Notes: generated by a model not told the origin, from the letters alone. Shown: positions 35,956 through 44,043, numbered from the stretch's first letter. The stretch: DNA of 54,571 nucleotides from Anaerococcus sp. AGMB09787 (GCF_022808955.1 NZ_JAKZEY010000003.1:1-54571), one strand, 5' to 3'. Program-made: numbers and translations.

Positions 35956-36993
35956 CTTTTTTAGATATAATAAGTCTTTCTCATCTATATGAAAGTATAG
36001 ATTTTCTTTGCCTTTTAATCTATTCCATTCATCTTTGTCTATATCTACCCTAAGACTTCCTTGGTGGTTAGAATTTTTGGGTCTAACTATTAGGGAATAC
36101 TTATAGATCTCCTCTATTTCCTTGATTAGGTCTAAGGGGTAGGTGTTTTCTCTGCTATTCTCTTCTACTATTCTAATCGAATGGCTTCTTATTCCAAGAA
36201 AATCACTCTTCCTATAAGCCCCTATATCAAGATCAATCCCCCAATCACAAGCACGATATTTGCCTTCCCATTCTTCTATCCTTGAGAAGTTCCTACAGCC
36301 AGATATTTCCGCAGCTGAAAGAGTTTCGGGATTGGTAAAGAGATCCTTGGTCTTCTTGATGGCTTCTCCCTTCCCCTTATTTATAGTAACTAGGCTATCA
36401 CACATCCTATAGACTTCATCCATATTGTGGGATACAAAGAGGGTGGGTATCTTATATTTTTCTATAGTTTCCTTAATATCAACTTCTATTTTCCACCTCA
36501 AGTATTCATCAATAGCAGAATAGGGTTCGTCTAGCAAGAGAAGGTCAGCATCATTTACTAAGATTCTAGCTAGGGCTGTCCTCTGTTTTTCTCCACCAGA
36601 TATTTCGCTAGGCTTTTTGTTCCTAATATGACTAAGGCCTAGCTCTTCAAGTTTTTTATTGATGATTGCCTTATGGTTAGCCTTCTTATCTCTAATCCCT
36701 GCCCTTATGTTGTCATAGACACTCATATTAGGAAAGAGAGCATAGTCTTGGAAGAAGTAGCCTATCCTTCTATCTTGGGCTTTTAGATTTATATTTTTCT
36801 TAGAGTCAAAGACTACTCTATCATTTATAACAATCCTTCCCCTATCAGGCTTTATTATTCCTGCTAGGCACTTTAGGGTAAGGCTCTTGCCCGATCCAGA
36901 TGGGCCAAGGATCCCAACTACCTGATCCGAGCTAGTAAAAGCAATATCTAATTTAAAACTTCCAAAGTCTTTATAAATATCTAAATCAATCAT
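35953..36993 (-). CDS. modC: Molybdate ABC transporter ATP-binding protein
   Basis: A 346-residue ATPase. Walker A GPSGSGKSLTLKCLAG, Q-loop in YFFQDYALFP, signature EISGGEKQRTALARIL and Walker B LLLLDEPYSAID are all intact; the last 110 residues form a short TOBE-like molybdate-sensing part. An in-frame TTG at 37011 is possible, but AAGGAAG lies 8 bp before the ATG at 36993, which I choose; this gives an 8-bp overlap with modB. It energises molybdate uptake for the hydroxylases. Confidence 0.92.
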   Translation of the reverse strand: MIDLDIYKDFGSFKLDIAFTSSDQVVGILGPSGSGKSLTLKCLAGIIKPDRGRIVINDRVVFDSKKNINLKAQDRRIGYFFQDYALFPNMSVYDNIRAGIRDKKANHKAIINKKLEELGLSHIRNKKPSEISGGEKQRTALARILVNDADLLLLDEPYSAIDEYLRWKIEVDIKETIEKYKIPTLFVSHNMDEVYRMCDSLVTINKGKGEAIKKTKDLFTNPETLSAAEISGCRNFSRIEEWEGKYRACDWGIDLDIGAYRKSDFLGIRSHSIRIVEENSRENTYPLDLIKEIEEIYKYSLIVRPKNSNHQGSLRVDIDKDEWNRLKGKENLYFHIDEKDLLYLKK

Positions 36994-37654
36994 GAGTTTT
37001 TCTTCCTTCAATAAGGTTAATTAGTAAAAGTATGGCAAGAGATAGACCTATATTAATAAGGACCCACTTATAAGCCAAATCGTCTTGACCTATTCTCCAA
37101 AATTGATAAACACTAGTGGAAATTGTAGCGGTCTTTCCTGGTATATAGCCACTTACCATAGAGGTCGCTCCATATTCTCCAAGGGCCCTAGCAAATGTTA
37201 GGATGAAGCCGGCTATAATTCCTTTCTTGCAATTGGGTAAGACTATCCTCCAAAAGATCCAACTATCAGACTTACCCAAGGTCTCTCCTGCATATTTTAA
37301 GTTCATATCAAAGGCCTCAAAGGCCCCCCTGCTTGTTCTATACATAAGAGGAAAGGTCACGATAGATGTTGCGATTATTGATGAGTACCACTTCATCATT
37401 AGGGAAATATCAAAGATGTCTACAAGCTTTGATCCTATTAAACTATTGGGCCCCAGGGTTTTTATTATAAAAAATCCTATGACTGTTGGTGGTAGGACCA
37501 AGGGCAGGGTCAACACCACATCCCATATTCCCTTAAAGAGGGGTTTTAATTTTTTTACTTGGTAGGCAAAAAATATCCCAGTAAAAAATGTTATAAGAGA
37601 CGATATGGCTGCTACTCTTATGGAATTATAGAGGGGAAATAGATCGATATTCAT
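36986..37654 (-). CDS. modB: Molybdate ABC transporter permease
   Basis: A 222-residue inner-membrane permease with five or six hydrophobic helices and the EAA-type loop region AGETLGKSDSWIFWRIVLPNCKKGIIAGFILTFARALGEYGAT, here spanning about 140-182. The binding-protein-dependent transport pattern and length are normal for ModB rather than the sulfate permease CysT. It lies 2 bp after modA and overlaps modC. Confidence 0.92.
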   Translation of the reverse strand: MNIDLFPLYNSIRVAAISSLITFFTGIFFAYQVKKLKPLFKGIWDVVLTLPLVLPPTVIGFFIIKTLGPNSLIGSKLVDIFDISLMMKWYSSIIATSIVTFPLMYRTSRGAFEAFDMNLKYAGETLGKSDSWIFWRIVLPNCKKGIIAGFILTFARALGEYGATSMVSGYIPGKTATISTSVYQFWRIGQDDLAYKWVLINIGLSLAILLLINLIEGRKTHD

Positions 37655-37656
37655 GG

Positions 37657-38472
37657 CTAGCTAAGGGGACTAAAGCCAAATTTTTTCAAAATCTCCGAAG
37701 ACTTCTCCCCTTGTAAGAAATCTAGAAATTTTTGGCCCTGATCTTTCTTTTTACTATCAGCAAGGAGTCCACCTGGATAGATAATCTTGTTATCAAGTAT
37801 AGAATCATCAGCCTCATCGACTACTTCTAAGTCAAATATCTTTGCATCTGTTGCATAGATTATTCCAGCATCCACAAGGCCTTCATCAACCCAAGAAGTA
37901 ACTTCCCTTACATTAGATCCGAGGCTTAGTTTATCTTTGATGTCTTCATAAATTCCCAGGTTATTCAGGATTTCTAGAGAATATTGGCCTACTGGTACAT
38001 CTTCGTTTCCTATAGCGAGGCTCTTTACCTTACCACTTACTATGTCTTCAAATTTTGAGATTTTATTTTTATTGCCTTCTCCTACGACTAGAGTCACTTT
38101 ATTTTCAAGCAAGTCTCTTCTTGAATCTTTTTCTATAGAAACACTACCCTTATAGGCTTCATTGGATGGGTCTAGCTCATTCATTTGCTTTTGTGCCGCT
38201 GAAATAAAGACATCACACTCTGCCCCCTCTATGATTTGACTTTTTAAGGTTCCTGATGAATCAAAGTTATATAAAAGGTTTATTTCAGGATTTTCCTTCT
38301 CATAACTTATCTTAATTTCTTCTAAAACATCAGTCATGGATGCAGCCGCAAATACTACTAGGTCTTCTTTTTGATTGACTTTAACTTCCCCATTTTCCTT
38401 CCCCCCACAAGCTCTAAGACCTGCAATTAATGAAAGTGAAGCTAAAGCTAAAATAATTTTTTGAAATTTCAT
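37657..38472 (-). CDS. modA: Molybdate-binding lipoprotein
   Basis: A 271-residue extracellular binding protein. The signal peptide ends in a slightly unusual lipobox, GLRAC, with C22 as lipid attachment site (Arg at -2 is uncommon). The mature protein begins DLVVFAAASMTDVLEEI, the canonical ModA oxyanion start, followed by FDSSGTLKSQI and ending DFLQGEKSSEILKKFGFSPLS, as in molybdate rather than sulfate binders. It is first of modABC with its own promoter. Confidence 0.93.
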   Translation of the reverse strand: MKFQKIILALASLSLIAGLRACGGKENGEVKVNQKEDLVVFAAASMTDVLEEIKISYEKENPEINLLYNFDSSGTLKSQIIEGAECDVFISAAQKQMNELDPSNEAYKGSVSIEKDSRRDLLENKVTLVVGEGNKNKISKFEDIVSGKVKSLAIGNEDVPVGQYSLEILNNLGIYEDIKDKLSLGSNVREVTSWVDEGLVDAGIIYATDAKIFDLEVVDEADDSILDNKIIYPGGLLADSKKKDQGQKFLDFLQGEKSSEILKKFGFSPLS

Positions 38473-38521
38473 AAGAATAAACCCTCCTCATTAAACTTTA
38501 TTAAGCCATCAATATTATTCA

Positions 38522-38550
38522 ACTATAGCATATTTAGTGAATTTTTTCAA
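38522..38550 (-). promoter_or_regulatory. Promoter of modABC
   Basis: Minus-strand TTGAAA (38545-38550), 17-nt spacer, TATAGT (38522-38527), about 50 bp before modA and right after the guaD stop. No ModE-type box is obvious. Confidence 0.65.
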
Positions 38551-38558
38551 AATAAGAA

Positions 38559-39830
38559 CTAAAATATTTCCTTACCACTAACCCATTTATGTCTAACATG
38601 CCTAGGCTCTGACATATAAATAGTCCTCTCCAGTCTCTCCTCAATACTTAGATTTTCATTCTTATAATCAGCATCATCAATTACCAGTGCATCAAATTCG
38701 TAACCCTTATCTAAGGATCCCACCTTACCAAAAAACTTGCCACCACCAAGAGTTGCTAGGTAGAAGCCCTCTTCTATGCTAAGAGGCTTACATCTTTGAT
38801 CAATATACCTCCAGTACATCTTAGATACTTGGATGGCATCTGATACTTGTCTAAAAATCGATAGGTGACTGCCTGCTGCTATATCACTGCCTAGACCTAT
38901 ATTTTGTCCTTGGTCAAGATACTTTCTAATAGGCGCTATACCCGAAGCTAGGTTGAGATTTGAATTTGGGCAGTGGGCAATAAAGACTCCCCTATCCTTA
39001 AGGAGCCTTTGCTCTCTCTCATCTGACCAAACACAATGGGCCATTATAGTTTTAGTTAAACTTCCAAATAACTTATACCTATCATAGCTATCTCCATAAC
39101 ACTTGGCCCACGGACATAATTCTTTAACCCATTCGATTTCACCTGGATTTTCTGATAGGTGGGATTGGACAGGAAGGCAATATTCCTCGACCATACCTCC
39201 AAGACCCTCCATCAATTCATCACTACATGATGGGGTAAACCTAGGAGTTATAATAGGAAAAGTCCTTTTGTAGGTATCTTTTATAGAATCTAGCCAGGCC
39301 CTAGTGGCACTTAGGCTCTCCTTAGCATCATCTTCCTCTAAATCTTCTATGGCATTCCTATCCATATTAACTTTTCCAACGTAGCTAATAAGACCAGACT
39401 TCTCTAATAGATTCATCAATAGGATAGTAGAATCTACGTGGAGGCTAGCGAAGACACAGGCTCTAGTAGTTGAACTATACTTAAGGTCCTCTACAAATCT
39501 TTCATAGGCCCTGCTGGCATAGCTAAGGTCCTTATACTTAGACTCTTCTGGGAAGGTGTAGGTATTTAACCAGTCCAAGAGTTCTAAATCCATCCCCATA
39601 CCCCTAAAAGTATATTGGGGAGCATGGACATGAAGGTCGATTAGACCAGGCAAAATTAGCTTACCTGAGTAATCATAAAGCTTAAAATCCTTGTAGGATT
39701 CAGGGATTTTATCATACACACCTCTAGAATATCCATCTTCACATACCAGGTACTTATCCTTACCTGTTATCAACTCATCCTTATTTTTGCTATAGCAAAT
39801 ATCTCCTTTAATTATAAAATTATAAGTCAT
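38559..39830 (-). CDS. guaD: Guanine deaminase
   Basis: A 423-residue zinc amidohydrolase converting guanine to xanthine and ammonia. Metal and substrate motifs: PGLIDLHVHAPQYTFRGMGMD, the QSHLSENPGEIEWV helix, IMAHCVWSDE, FIAHCPNSNLNLASG and GLGSDIAAGSH, all matching the GuaD family. A longer frame begins at 39860, but AAGGAGGG stands 7 bp before the ATG at 39830, so the shorter start is right and leaves an 11-bp gap after the permease. Coupling with a purine permease under a guanine-type riboswitch makes a guanine import and deamination unit. Confidence 0.94.
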   Translation of the reverse strand: MTYNFIIKGDICYSKNKDELITGKDKYLVCEDGYSRGVYDKIPESYKDFKLYDYSGKLILPGLIDLHVHAPQYTFRGMGMDLELLDWLNTYTFPEESKYKDLSYASRAYERFVEDLKYSSTTRACVFASLHVDSTILLMNLLEKSGLISYVGKVNMDRNAIEDLEEDDAKESLSATRAWLDSIKDTYKRTFPIITPRFTPSCSDELMEGLGGMVEEYCLPVQSHLSENPGEIEWVKELCPWAKCYGDSYDRYKLFGSLTKTIMAHCVWSDEREQRLLKDRGVFIAHCPNSNLNLASGIAPIRKYLDQGQNIGLGSDIAAGSHLSIFRQVSDAIQVSKMYWRYIDQRCKPLSIEEGFYLATLGGGKFFGKVGSLDKGYEFDALVIDDADYKNENLSIEERLERTIYMSEPRHVRHKWVSGKEIF

Positions 39831-39841
39831 CTTATCCCTCC

Positions 39842-41275
39842 TTAACCTGTAGTTATACAAAAATATCTTAACACAAAGATCATGGCAATTATAGCTGTAA
39901 GTGGACTAATTTCTTTTACCTTGCCAGAAAATGCTTTCAATAAACAATAGCTTATAAGCCCCATAGCAATACCATTTGCTATAGAATATGTAAATGGCAT
40001 AAAGGTTATAGTTATAAATGCTGGTATCACATCAGTAGGATTAGAAAAATCTACGTCTTTAATATTTGACATCATAAGGATTCCAACATAAATCAAAGCT
40101 GGTGCTGTAGCTGCCAAGGGTATTATATTTACAAATGGAGCAAATACCAATGCCAATAAAAATAACATAGCTGTGGTAAATGAAGTTAGTCCGCTTCTAC
40201 CTCCCTCTGCAATTCCAGCACTCGACTCTACAACTGTCGTAACTGTGGAAGTTCCTATCAAGGCGCCAATACTTGTAGCGATAGCATCCGACATCAAAGC
40301 CTTTCTTAAGTTTTTAACATTTCCATTTTCATCTAACATATTTCCTTGCTTAGAAGCTCCGAGTAAGGTTCCTAAAGAATCAAACATATGAACCAAAGAA
40401 AAACTAATTACAAGCATGAAAATCGTAAAGAGATTTCTAAAAATATCTCCCCCACTAAACAAGGATCTAAAATCCAGGTTAAAAAATGATACATCAAAGA
40501 AATCTTTAAATTTAACCTCAATATTAAAGTCAAAAGCCTCTATATTAGTAAGACCTAAAGGAATTCCTATAATAGTTGTAATAACTATACCAATTAGGAT
40601 AGATCCCCTAATATTCTTATAGTTTAGAACTCCGATTATTATTAGTCCAATAAAAGCTATCAGGGCAGACTTAACTAAGGTAGTATCTATATTTGGATCA
40701 GACCATTTTGAAAAGTCGACCATAGCTAGCAAAGTTGCGTCATTACCTACAATTATGCCTGCACTCTTTAAACCTATTATTGTTATGAACAAGCCAATAC
40801 CTGGAGTCATAGCATTTTTAATTGATGTGGGTATAGCATCTATGATGGCTTCCCTAAGTCCTATTGCTGTCAAAAATATAAATAATATTCCTGAAATAAA
40901 TACAATAACAAGAGCTTGGTTATAAGTATAACCCATCCCCAAGATTACAGTATAAGCTAAAAAAGCACTAAGTCCCATTCCTGGAGCCAAGGCAAATGGT
41001 AGCTTTGCATATATGGATACCAAAAAAGTTCCTACAAAGGCAGCCAGGCATGTTCCTATAAAAGAAGCATTGGCTACTTTTTCTGCCATTGCCCCATCAC
41101 CCATAATCGCATAGGGTTCAGAAATTGTAAGTGGTATTATTATAAGTATGTAAGCCATGGTTATAAATGTCGTAATACCTGCTATAATTTCTGTCCTAGA
41201 GCTAGTCTTACTTGTCATCCCAAATAAATTTTTCATTAATCCCTGTTGTTTTTCACTAAAAATTTTATCTTTCAT
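39842..41275 (-). CDS. pbuG: AzgA/PbuG-type guanine-hypoxanthine permease
   Basis: A 477-residue membrane transporter of the AzgA branch of NCS2-like purine permeases, with about 12 to 14 hydrophobic segments. Marks are TEIIAGITTFITMAYILIIIP, ALAPGMGLSAFLAYTV, MTPGIGLFITIIGLKSAGI, and GTSTVTTVVESSAGIAEGGRSG near the middle-to-end, which is highly diagnostic. It brings in guanine or hypoxanthine. It heads an operon with guaD. Expression is likely under double control: a palindromic operator on the promoter -10 (41473-41484) and a purine riboswitch with terminator between 41309 and 41445. Confidence 0.93.
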   Translation of the reverse strand: MKDKIFSEKQQGLMKNLFGMTSKTSSRTEIIAGITTFITMAYILIIIPLTISEPYAIMGDGAMAEKVANASFIGTCLAAFVGTFLVSIYAKLPFALAPGMGLSAFLAYTVILGMGYTYNQALVIVFISGILFIFLTAIGLREAIIDAIPTSIKNAMTPGIGLFITIIGLKSAGIIVGNDATLLAMVDFSKWSDPNIDTTLVKSALIAFIGLIIIGVLNYKNIRGSILIGIVITTIIGIPLGLTNIEAFDFNIEVKFKDFFDVSFFNLDFRSLFSGGDIFRNLFTIFMLVISFSLVHMFDSLGTLLGASKQGNMLDENGNVKNLRKALMSDAIATSIGALIGTSTVTTVVESSAGIAEGGRSGLTSFTTAMLFLLALVFAPFVNIIPLAATAPALIYVGILMMSNIKDVDFSNPTDVIPAFITITFMPFTYSIANGIAMGLISYCLLKAFSGKVKEISPLTAIIAMIFVLRYFCITTG

Positions 41276-41308
41276 ATTCGCCTCCTTTATTTTTAGAAAA
41301 ACGCAATT

Positions 41309-41402
41309 AAAAAACCTACAATCTAGCTAATTCATATACTTCCAAAACTACAGAGATACAGGCATAATAAGTATATGTTTTAATTTATAGCTAGACTATA
41401 GG
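41309..41402 (-). terminator. Riboswitch-controlled intrinsic terminator ahead of pbuG
   Basis: On the coding strand the 5' arm (41382-41402, containing TCTAGCTA) pairs with the 3' arm AATTAGCTAGATTGTAGG (41315-41332), followed by six U (41309-41314). Between them a second hairpin, CATATACTT with AAGTATATG, brings the arms together. The 5' arm is the P3-right/J3-1/P1-right part of the aptamer, so the two folds exclude each other. Confidence 0.7.
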
Positions 41403-41445
41403 TAGTCAATAGATACGTCCACCCCTTATGTGAACTTATATAAAT
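41383..41445 (-). promoter_or_regulatory. Guanine-type purine riboswitch aptamer
   Basis: A three-way junction fits the purine riboswitch plan. P1 pairs ATTTATA (41439-41445) with TATAAAT (41383-41389). J1/2 is TAA. P2 pairs GTTCAC with GTGGAC around a 7-nt loop ATAAGGG that contains the GG used in loop kissing. J2/3 is GTATCTA, matching the conserved U-N-U-C-U-A core. P3 (GACT/AGTC with one extra mismatched step) has a loop with CC. The C at 41390 (minus strand), just before P1, takes the place of C74, which pairs with guanine, hypoxanthine or xanthine. P3 is shorter than usual and the residue before C74 is G instead of A, so ligand preference may differ. Confidence 0.72.
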
Positions 41446-41472
41446 ATTTTACAAAGCGTTTTCCTCTGTTAT

Positions 41473-41484
41473 GTAATATATTAC
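41473..41484. promoter_or_regulatory. Palindromic site, copy 4 (pbuG promoter)
   Basis: GTAATATATTAC, a perfect palindrome differing by one base from the copies at 32641 and 32754, overlapping the pbuG -10. Confidence 0.6.
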
Positions 41485-41506
41485 TATATAGATTTTATTC
41501 TGTTAA
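41478..41506 (-). promoter_or_regulatory. Promoter of pbuG-guaD
   Basis: Minus-strand TTAACA (41501-41506), exact 17-nt spacer, TAATAT (41478-41483). Transcription would begin about 25 nt ahead of the aptamer. The rest of the 41276-41632 gap is leader RNA plus the terminator of the next operon. Confidence 0.6.
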
Positions 41507-41561
41507 GGTCTATTACCTTATTTTATATTTTTATTTGACTAGATATATTATTGGACAAAAA

Positions 41562-41594
41562 AAGCTTAATGAACAATATTTATCCATTAAGCTT
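41562..41594 (-). terminator. Terminator of the moaA-MOSC operon
   Basis: AAGCTTAATG and CATTAAGCTT form a perfect 10-bp stem, followed on the minus strand by a run of seven T. About 40 bp after the MOSC gene stop. Confidence 0.88.
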
Positions 41595-41632
41595 ACTCAT
41601 TAAAAATGCTTAGTAATTTCTAAGATATGTTT

Positions 41633-42064
41633 CTATTCTATTATTTCTATCTCATCTCCGACTTTTATTAGGCCACCCTTTTTTACTACTGTAAATATTC
41701 CTTCATTGGGCATGATGCATTCTCCTACCTTTTGTTTGATAGCGCATCCCTTGTGGCAGGTTTTGCCTATTTGGCTTACTTCTTGGATGGTTTCTCCTAT
41801 TTTGAGTCTTGTGCCGACTGGTAGGGTGTAGAGGCTTATGCCTTCTGTTGTTATATTTTCAGCGAAGTCTCCTTCCTTGAGATCTGGGATAGCTTTTTTC
41901 ATCTTGGCTATGGATTCTTCAGCCAAGAGACTTACTTGCCTATGCCATTTGCCAGCATGGGCATCATCTTTTAGGCCAAAATCCTCTATAAATAATCCTT
42001 CTTCTTGGGGGATTTTTACTACCCCCTTGGTATCAGACCTGTTAATTGATGTAACTTTTGCCAT
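41633..42064 (-). CDS. MOSC domain protein
   Basis: A 143-residue single MOSC domain (MAKVTSINRS at the start; the conserved cysteine lies in QIGKTCHKGCAIKQKVGECIMP). MOSC proteins carry sulfur in molybdenum-cofactor chemistry or detoxify with the cofactor. The start is the ATG in TAATG, overlapping the moaC-mogA stop by one base, with AAAGGTGG 8 bp upstream; a GTG four codons earlier is less likely. Last gene of a three-gene molybdopterin operon. The CxxxC pair suggests transfer of S (or Se) to Mo, but that is inference. Confidence 0.87.
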   Translation of the reverse strand: MAKVTSINRSDTKGVVKIPQEEGLFIEDFGLKDDAHAGKWHRQVSLLAEESIAKMKKAIPDLKEGDFAENITTEGISLYTLPVGTRLKIGETIQEVSQIGKTCHKGCAIKQKVGECIMPNEGIFTVVKKGGLIKVGDEIEIIE

Positions 42065-43017
42065 TAGTGGTCCCACCTTTCATTTGTTAGCACATCAAGA
42101 CCATGTCCTAGACTTGTTATGATTGCATAGATGCTTTCTTTAACAGCCTTAGGACTTCCCGGGAGGTTTATTATAAGGCTATCCTTTCTTATGCCAGATG
42201 TGGCCCTTGATAGCATCCAAGCATTGGTGATTTCCTTAGAATAAAGTCTTATGGCATCTGATATCGACCTAGCTTCTCTATCAAATACTTCTTTACTTGC
42301 TTCAGGTGTTACATCTCTTTTGCTAAAGCCTGTCCCACCGGAGGTAAAGATTAATGGGATTTTCTTATCGGAGAGCCTTATAAGCTCTTCTTTTATTTTT
42401 TCTTTGTCATCAGGGACAATATTTGTGTAGACCAAGTTATAGGTATCTGGCATAACTTCCCTAAATACGTCTATGCACTTATCTCGGTTTTCTCCAGAAG
42501 ACCTGGTGTCGCTAGCTATGACAACTGCATAGTCATAGGTTTTTTCTTCTTTTTTGTCATGGTGGAAGTGGCCAGACTTGCCTCCAGTTTTTTCAACTAG
42601 GTGGATATTCTCTATAGTCATTGACCTATCCATAGCCTTACACATGTCATAGACTGTAAGGAGACCTGCACTAACTCCTGTCAAGGCTTCCATCTCAACT
42701 CCAGTCTTTCCTTGACACTTTACCTCAACCTCACAATTTAAGAGATTATCTTCAAAATAAAAATTTACATGGATGCCATTTAGCAAGAGTGGGTGGGCCA
42801 TAGGAATAAGGGTTGAAGTAGATTTAACCCCATTTATGGCTGCTACTTGGGCTATGGCTAGGACATCTCCCTTTTTTATTTTTTCGTTTTTTATTGCTTC
42901 TATTGTTTCTTCTTTTAGTCTAATAGCTCCCCTGGCTACAGCCTTTCTAATTGTAACACTTTTTTGTGATATATCTACCATTTGGCCTCTGCCATTTTCA
43001 TCAAGATGTGTAAACAT
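42064..43017 (-). CDS. moaC: MoaC-MogA/MoaB fusion, molybdopterin biosynthesis
   Basis: A 317-residue bifunctional protein. Residues 1-150 are MoaC (cyclic pyranopterin monophosphate synthase): MVDISQKSVTIRKAVARG, IPMAHPLLLNG, EVKCQGKTGVEMEALTGVS and YDMCKAMDRSM. Residues 165-317 are a MogA/MoaB domain: YAVVIASDTRSSGENRDKC and FTSGGTGFSKRDVTPEA, ending with the INLPGSPKAVKE motif. So one chain makes cPMP and adenylylates molybdopterin, steps that are not consecutive. It begins immediately after the moaA stop, whose last codons supply the GGAGGA ribosome site. Confidence 0.93.
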   Translation of the reverse strand: MFTHLDENGRGQMVDISQKSVTIRKAVARGAIRLKEETIEAIKNEKIKKGDVLAIAQVAAINGVKSTSTLIPMAHPLLLNGIHVNFYFEDNLLNCEVEVKCQGKTGVEMEALTGVSAGLLTVYDMCKAMDRSMTIENIHLVEKTGGKSGHFHHDKKEEKTYDYAVVIASDTRSSGENRDKCIDVFREVMPDTYNLVYTNIVPDDKEKIKEELIRLSDKKIPLIFTSGGTGFSKRDVTPEASKEVFDREARSISDAIRLYSKEITNAWMLSRATSGIRKDSLIINLPGSPKAVKESIYAIITSLGHGLDVLTNERWDH

Positions 43018-43965
43018 TTATCCTCCTATTCTATTCATAGATCTTTTTATGCTCTTGCCTTCCAAAAGCTTATGGTCGTAGGGCTTTATCTCCAAGGCCT
43101 TTTTTATATAAGGCCTTATATCTTCTCCCCTTCTTAGAGGGGTTTTGATATCAACTTGCTTGTCGCTATGAAGACATGGCTTTAAGTAGCCATCTGCCGT
43201 TAGCCTAATCCTATTGCAATCTCCACAAAACTTGTGGGACATGGCCTTTATAAAGCCAATCCTACCCAGACCTCCATCAATTTTATAAAGGTCAGCAGGA
43301 GAATTTGGATCATCTTTTTCAGTTTTTCTAAGATCATAGGTCTCTATAATTTCATCACCACTCAAGAACTTATCCCTTGCATAGGACGCTGTTGGCCCTA
43401 TAGGCATAAGTTCTATAAACCTTATATCTATAGGATACTTCTTGCTTAAGTCAATAAAATCATATATTTCATCATCATTAACGCCCTTAAGGAGAACTGT
43501 ATTTATCTTTATTCCTAGGCCAGCATCACTTGCTGCCTTTATTCCTTGGATAACATCATCCAAATTTCCACCAGATATTGCCTGAAATTTTTCTTTATCT
43601 AGGGTATCTAGAGAAATATTAAGTCTATCAAGACCAGACTTCTTTAGCTTGACTGCCTTATCAGAAAGGAGAGAGGCATTTGTTGTCATGGATAAGTCCT
43701 TTACAGATTCAAGCTGACCCAAGGACTCGACTAGGTTTACTAGCCCCTTTCTAAGTAAAGGTTCTCCACCTGTTATCCTTATCTTATCTACCCCTTCTTC
43801 TACAAAGATATGGCTAATATAGTATATCTCTTCTAAGCTTAAAAGGTCACTCCTACCCTTTTTGGTAACTCCATCTTCTGGCATACAGTACTTACATCTA
43901 TAATTGCAAAGATCAGTAACAGATATTCTAAGGTAGTTTATTCTTCTGCCAAAGCTATCTTTCAT
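43018..43965 (-). CDS. moaA: GTP 3',8-cyclase
   Basis: A 315-residue radical-SAM enzyme that starts molybdopterin synthesis from GTP. The N-terminal 4Fe-4S motif reads ISVTDLCNYRCKYCMPEDG (CxxxCxxC); RITGGEPLLRKG is the SAM-binding loop; the second cluster cysteines are in SHKFCGDCNRIRLTADGYLKPCLHS. The C-terminal arginine/glycine tail ends NRIGG, the conserved GG that completes the active site. moaD, moaE and moeA are not in the window and must be elsewhere. Confidence 0.95.
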   Translation of the reverse strand: MKDSFGRRINYLRISVTDLCNYRCKYCMPEDGVTKKGRSDLLSLEEIYYISHIFVEEGVDKIRITGGEPLLRKGLVNLVESLGQLESVKDLSMTTNASLLSDKAVKLKKSGLDRLNISLDTLDKEKFQAISGGNLDDVIQGIKAASDAGLGIKINTVLLKGVNDDEIYDFIDLSKKYPIDIRFIELMPIGPTASYARDKFLSGDEIIETYDLRKTEKDDPNSPADLYKIDGGLGRIGFIKAMSHKFCGDCNRIRLTADGYLKPCLHSDKQVDIKTPLRRGEDIRPYIKKALEIKPYDHKLLEGKSIKRSMNRIGG

Positions 43966-43996
43966 TATTTCACCTCACCCGCTTAAATAATTTTAT

Positions 43997-44034
43997 AAAA
44001 AATCCCCATAGGATAAGTTAATGATCCTACGGGG
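43997..44034 (-). terminator. Terminator after the PC4-like gene
   Basis: CCCC.TAGGAT (44024-44034 strand-reversed) and ATCCTA.GGGG (44004-44014) form a GC-rich stem with one mismatch, followed by a T run on the minus strand. Confidence 0.85.
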
Positions 44035-44043
44035 CAATCATTC

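Noticed and set aside
41333-41381. The CATATACTT/AAGTATATG hairpin as a separate second aptamer
   Set aside because: It lacks conserved purine-aptamer core bases and is better explained as the inner part that brings the terminator arms together.
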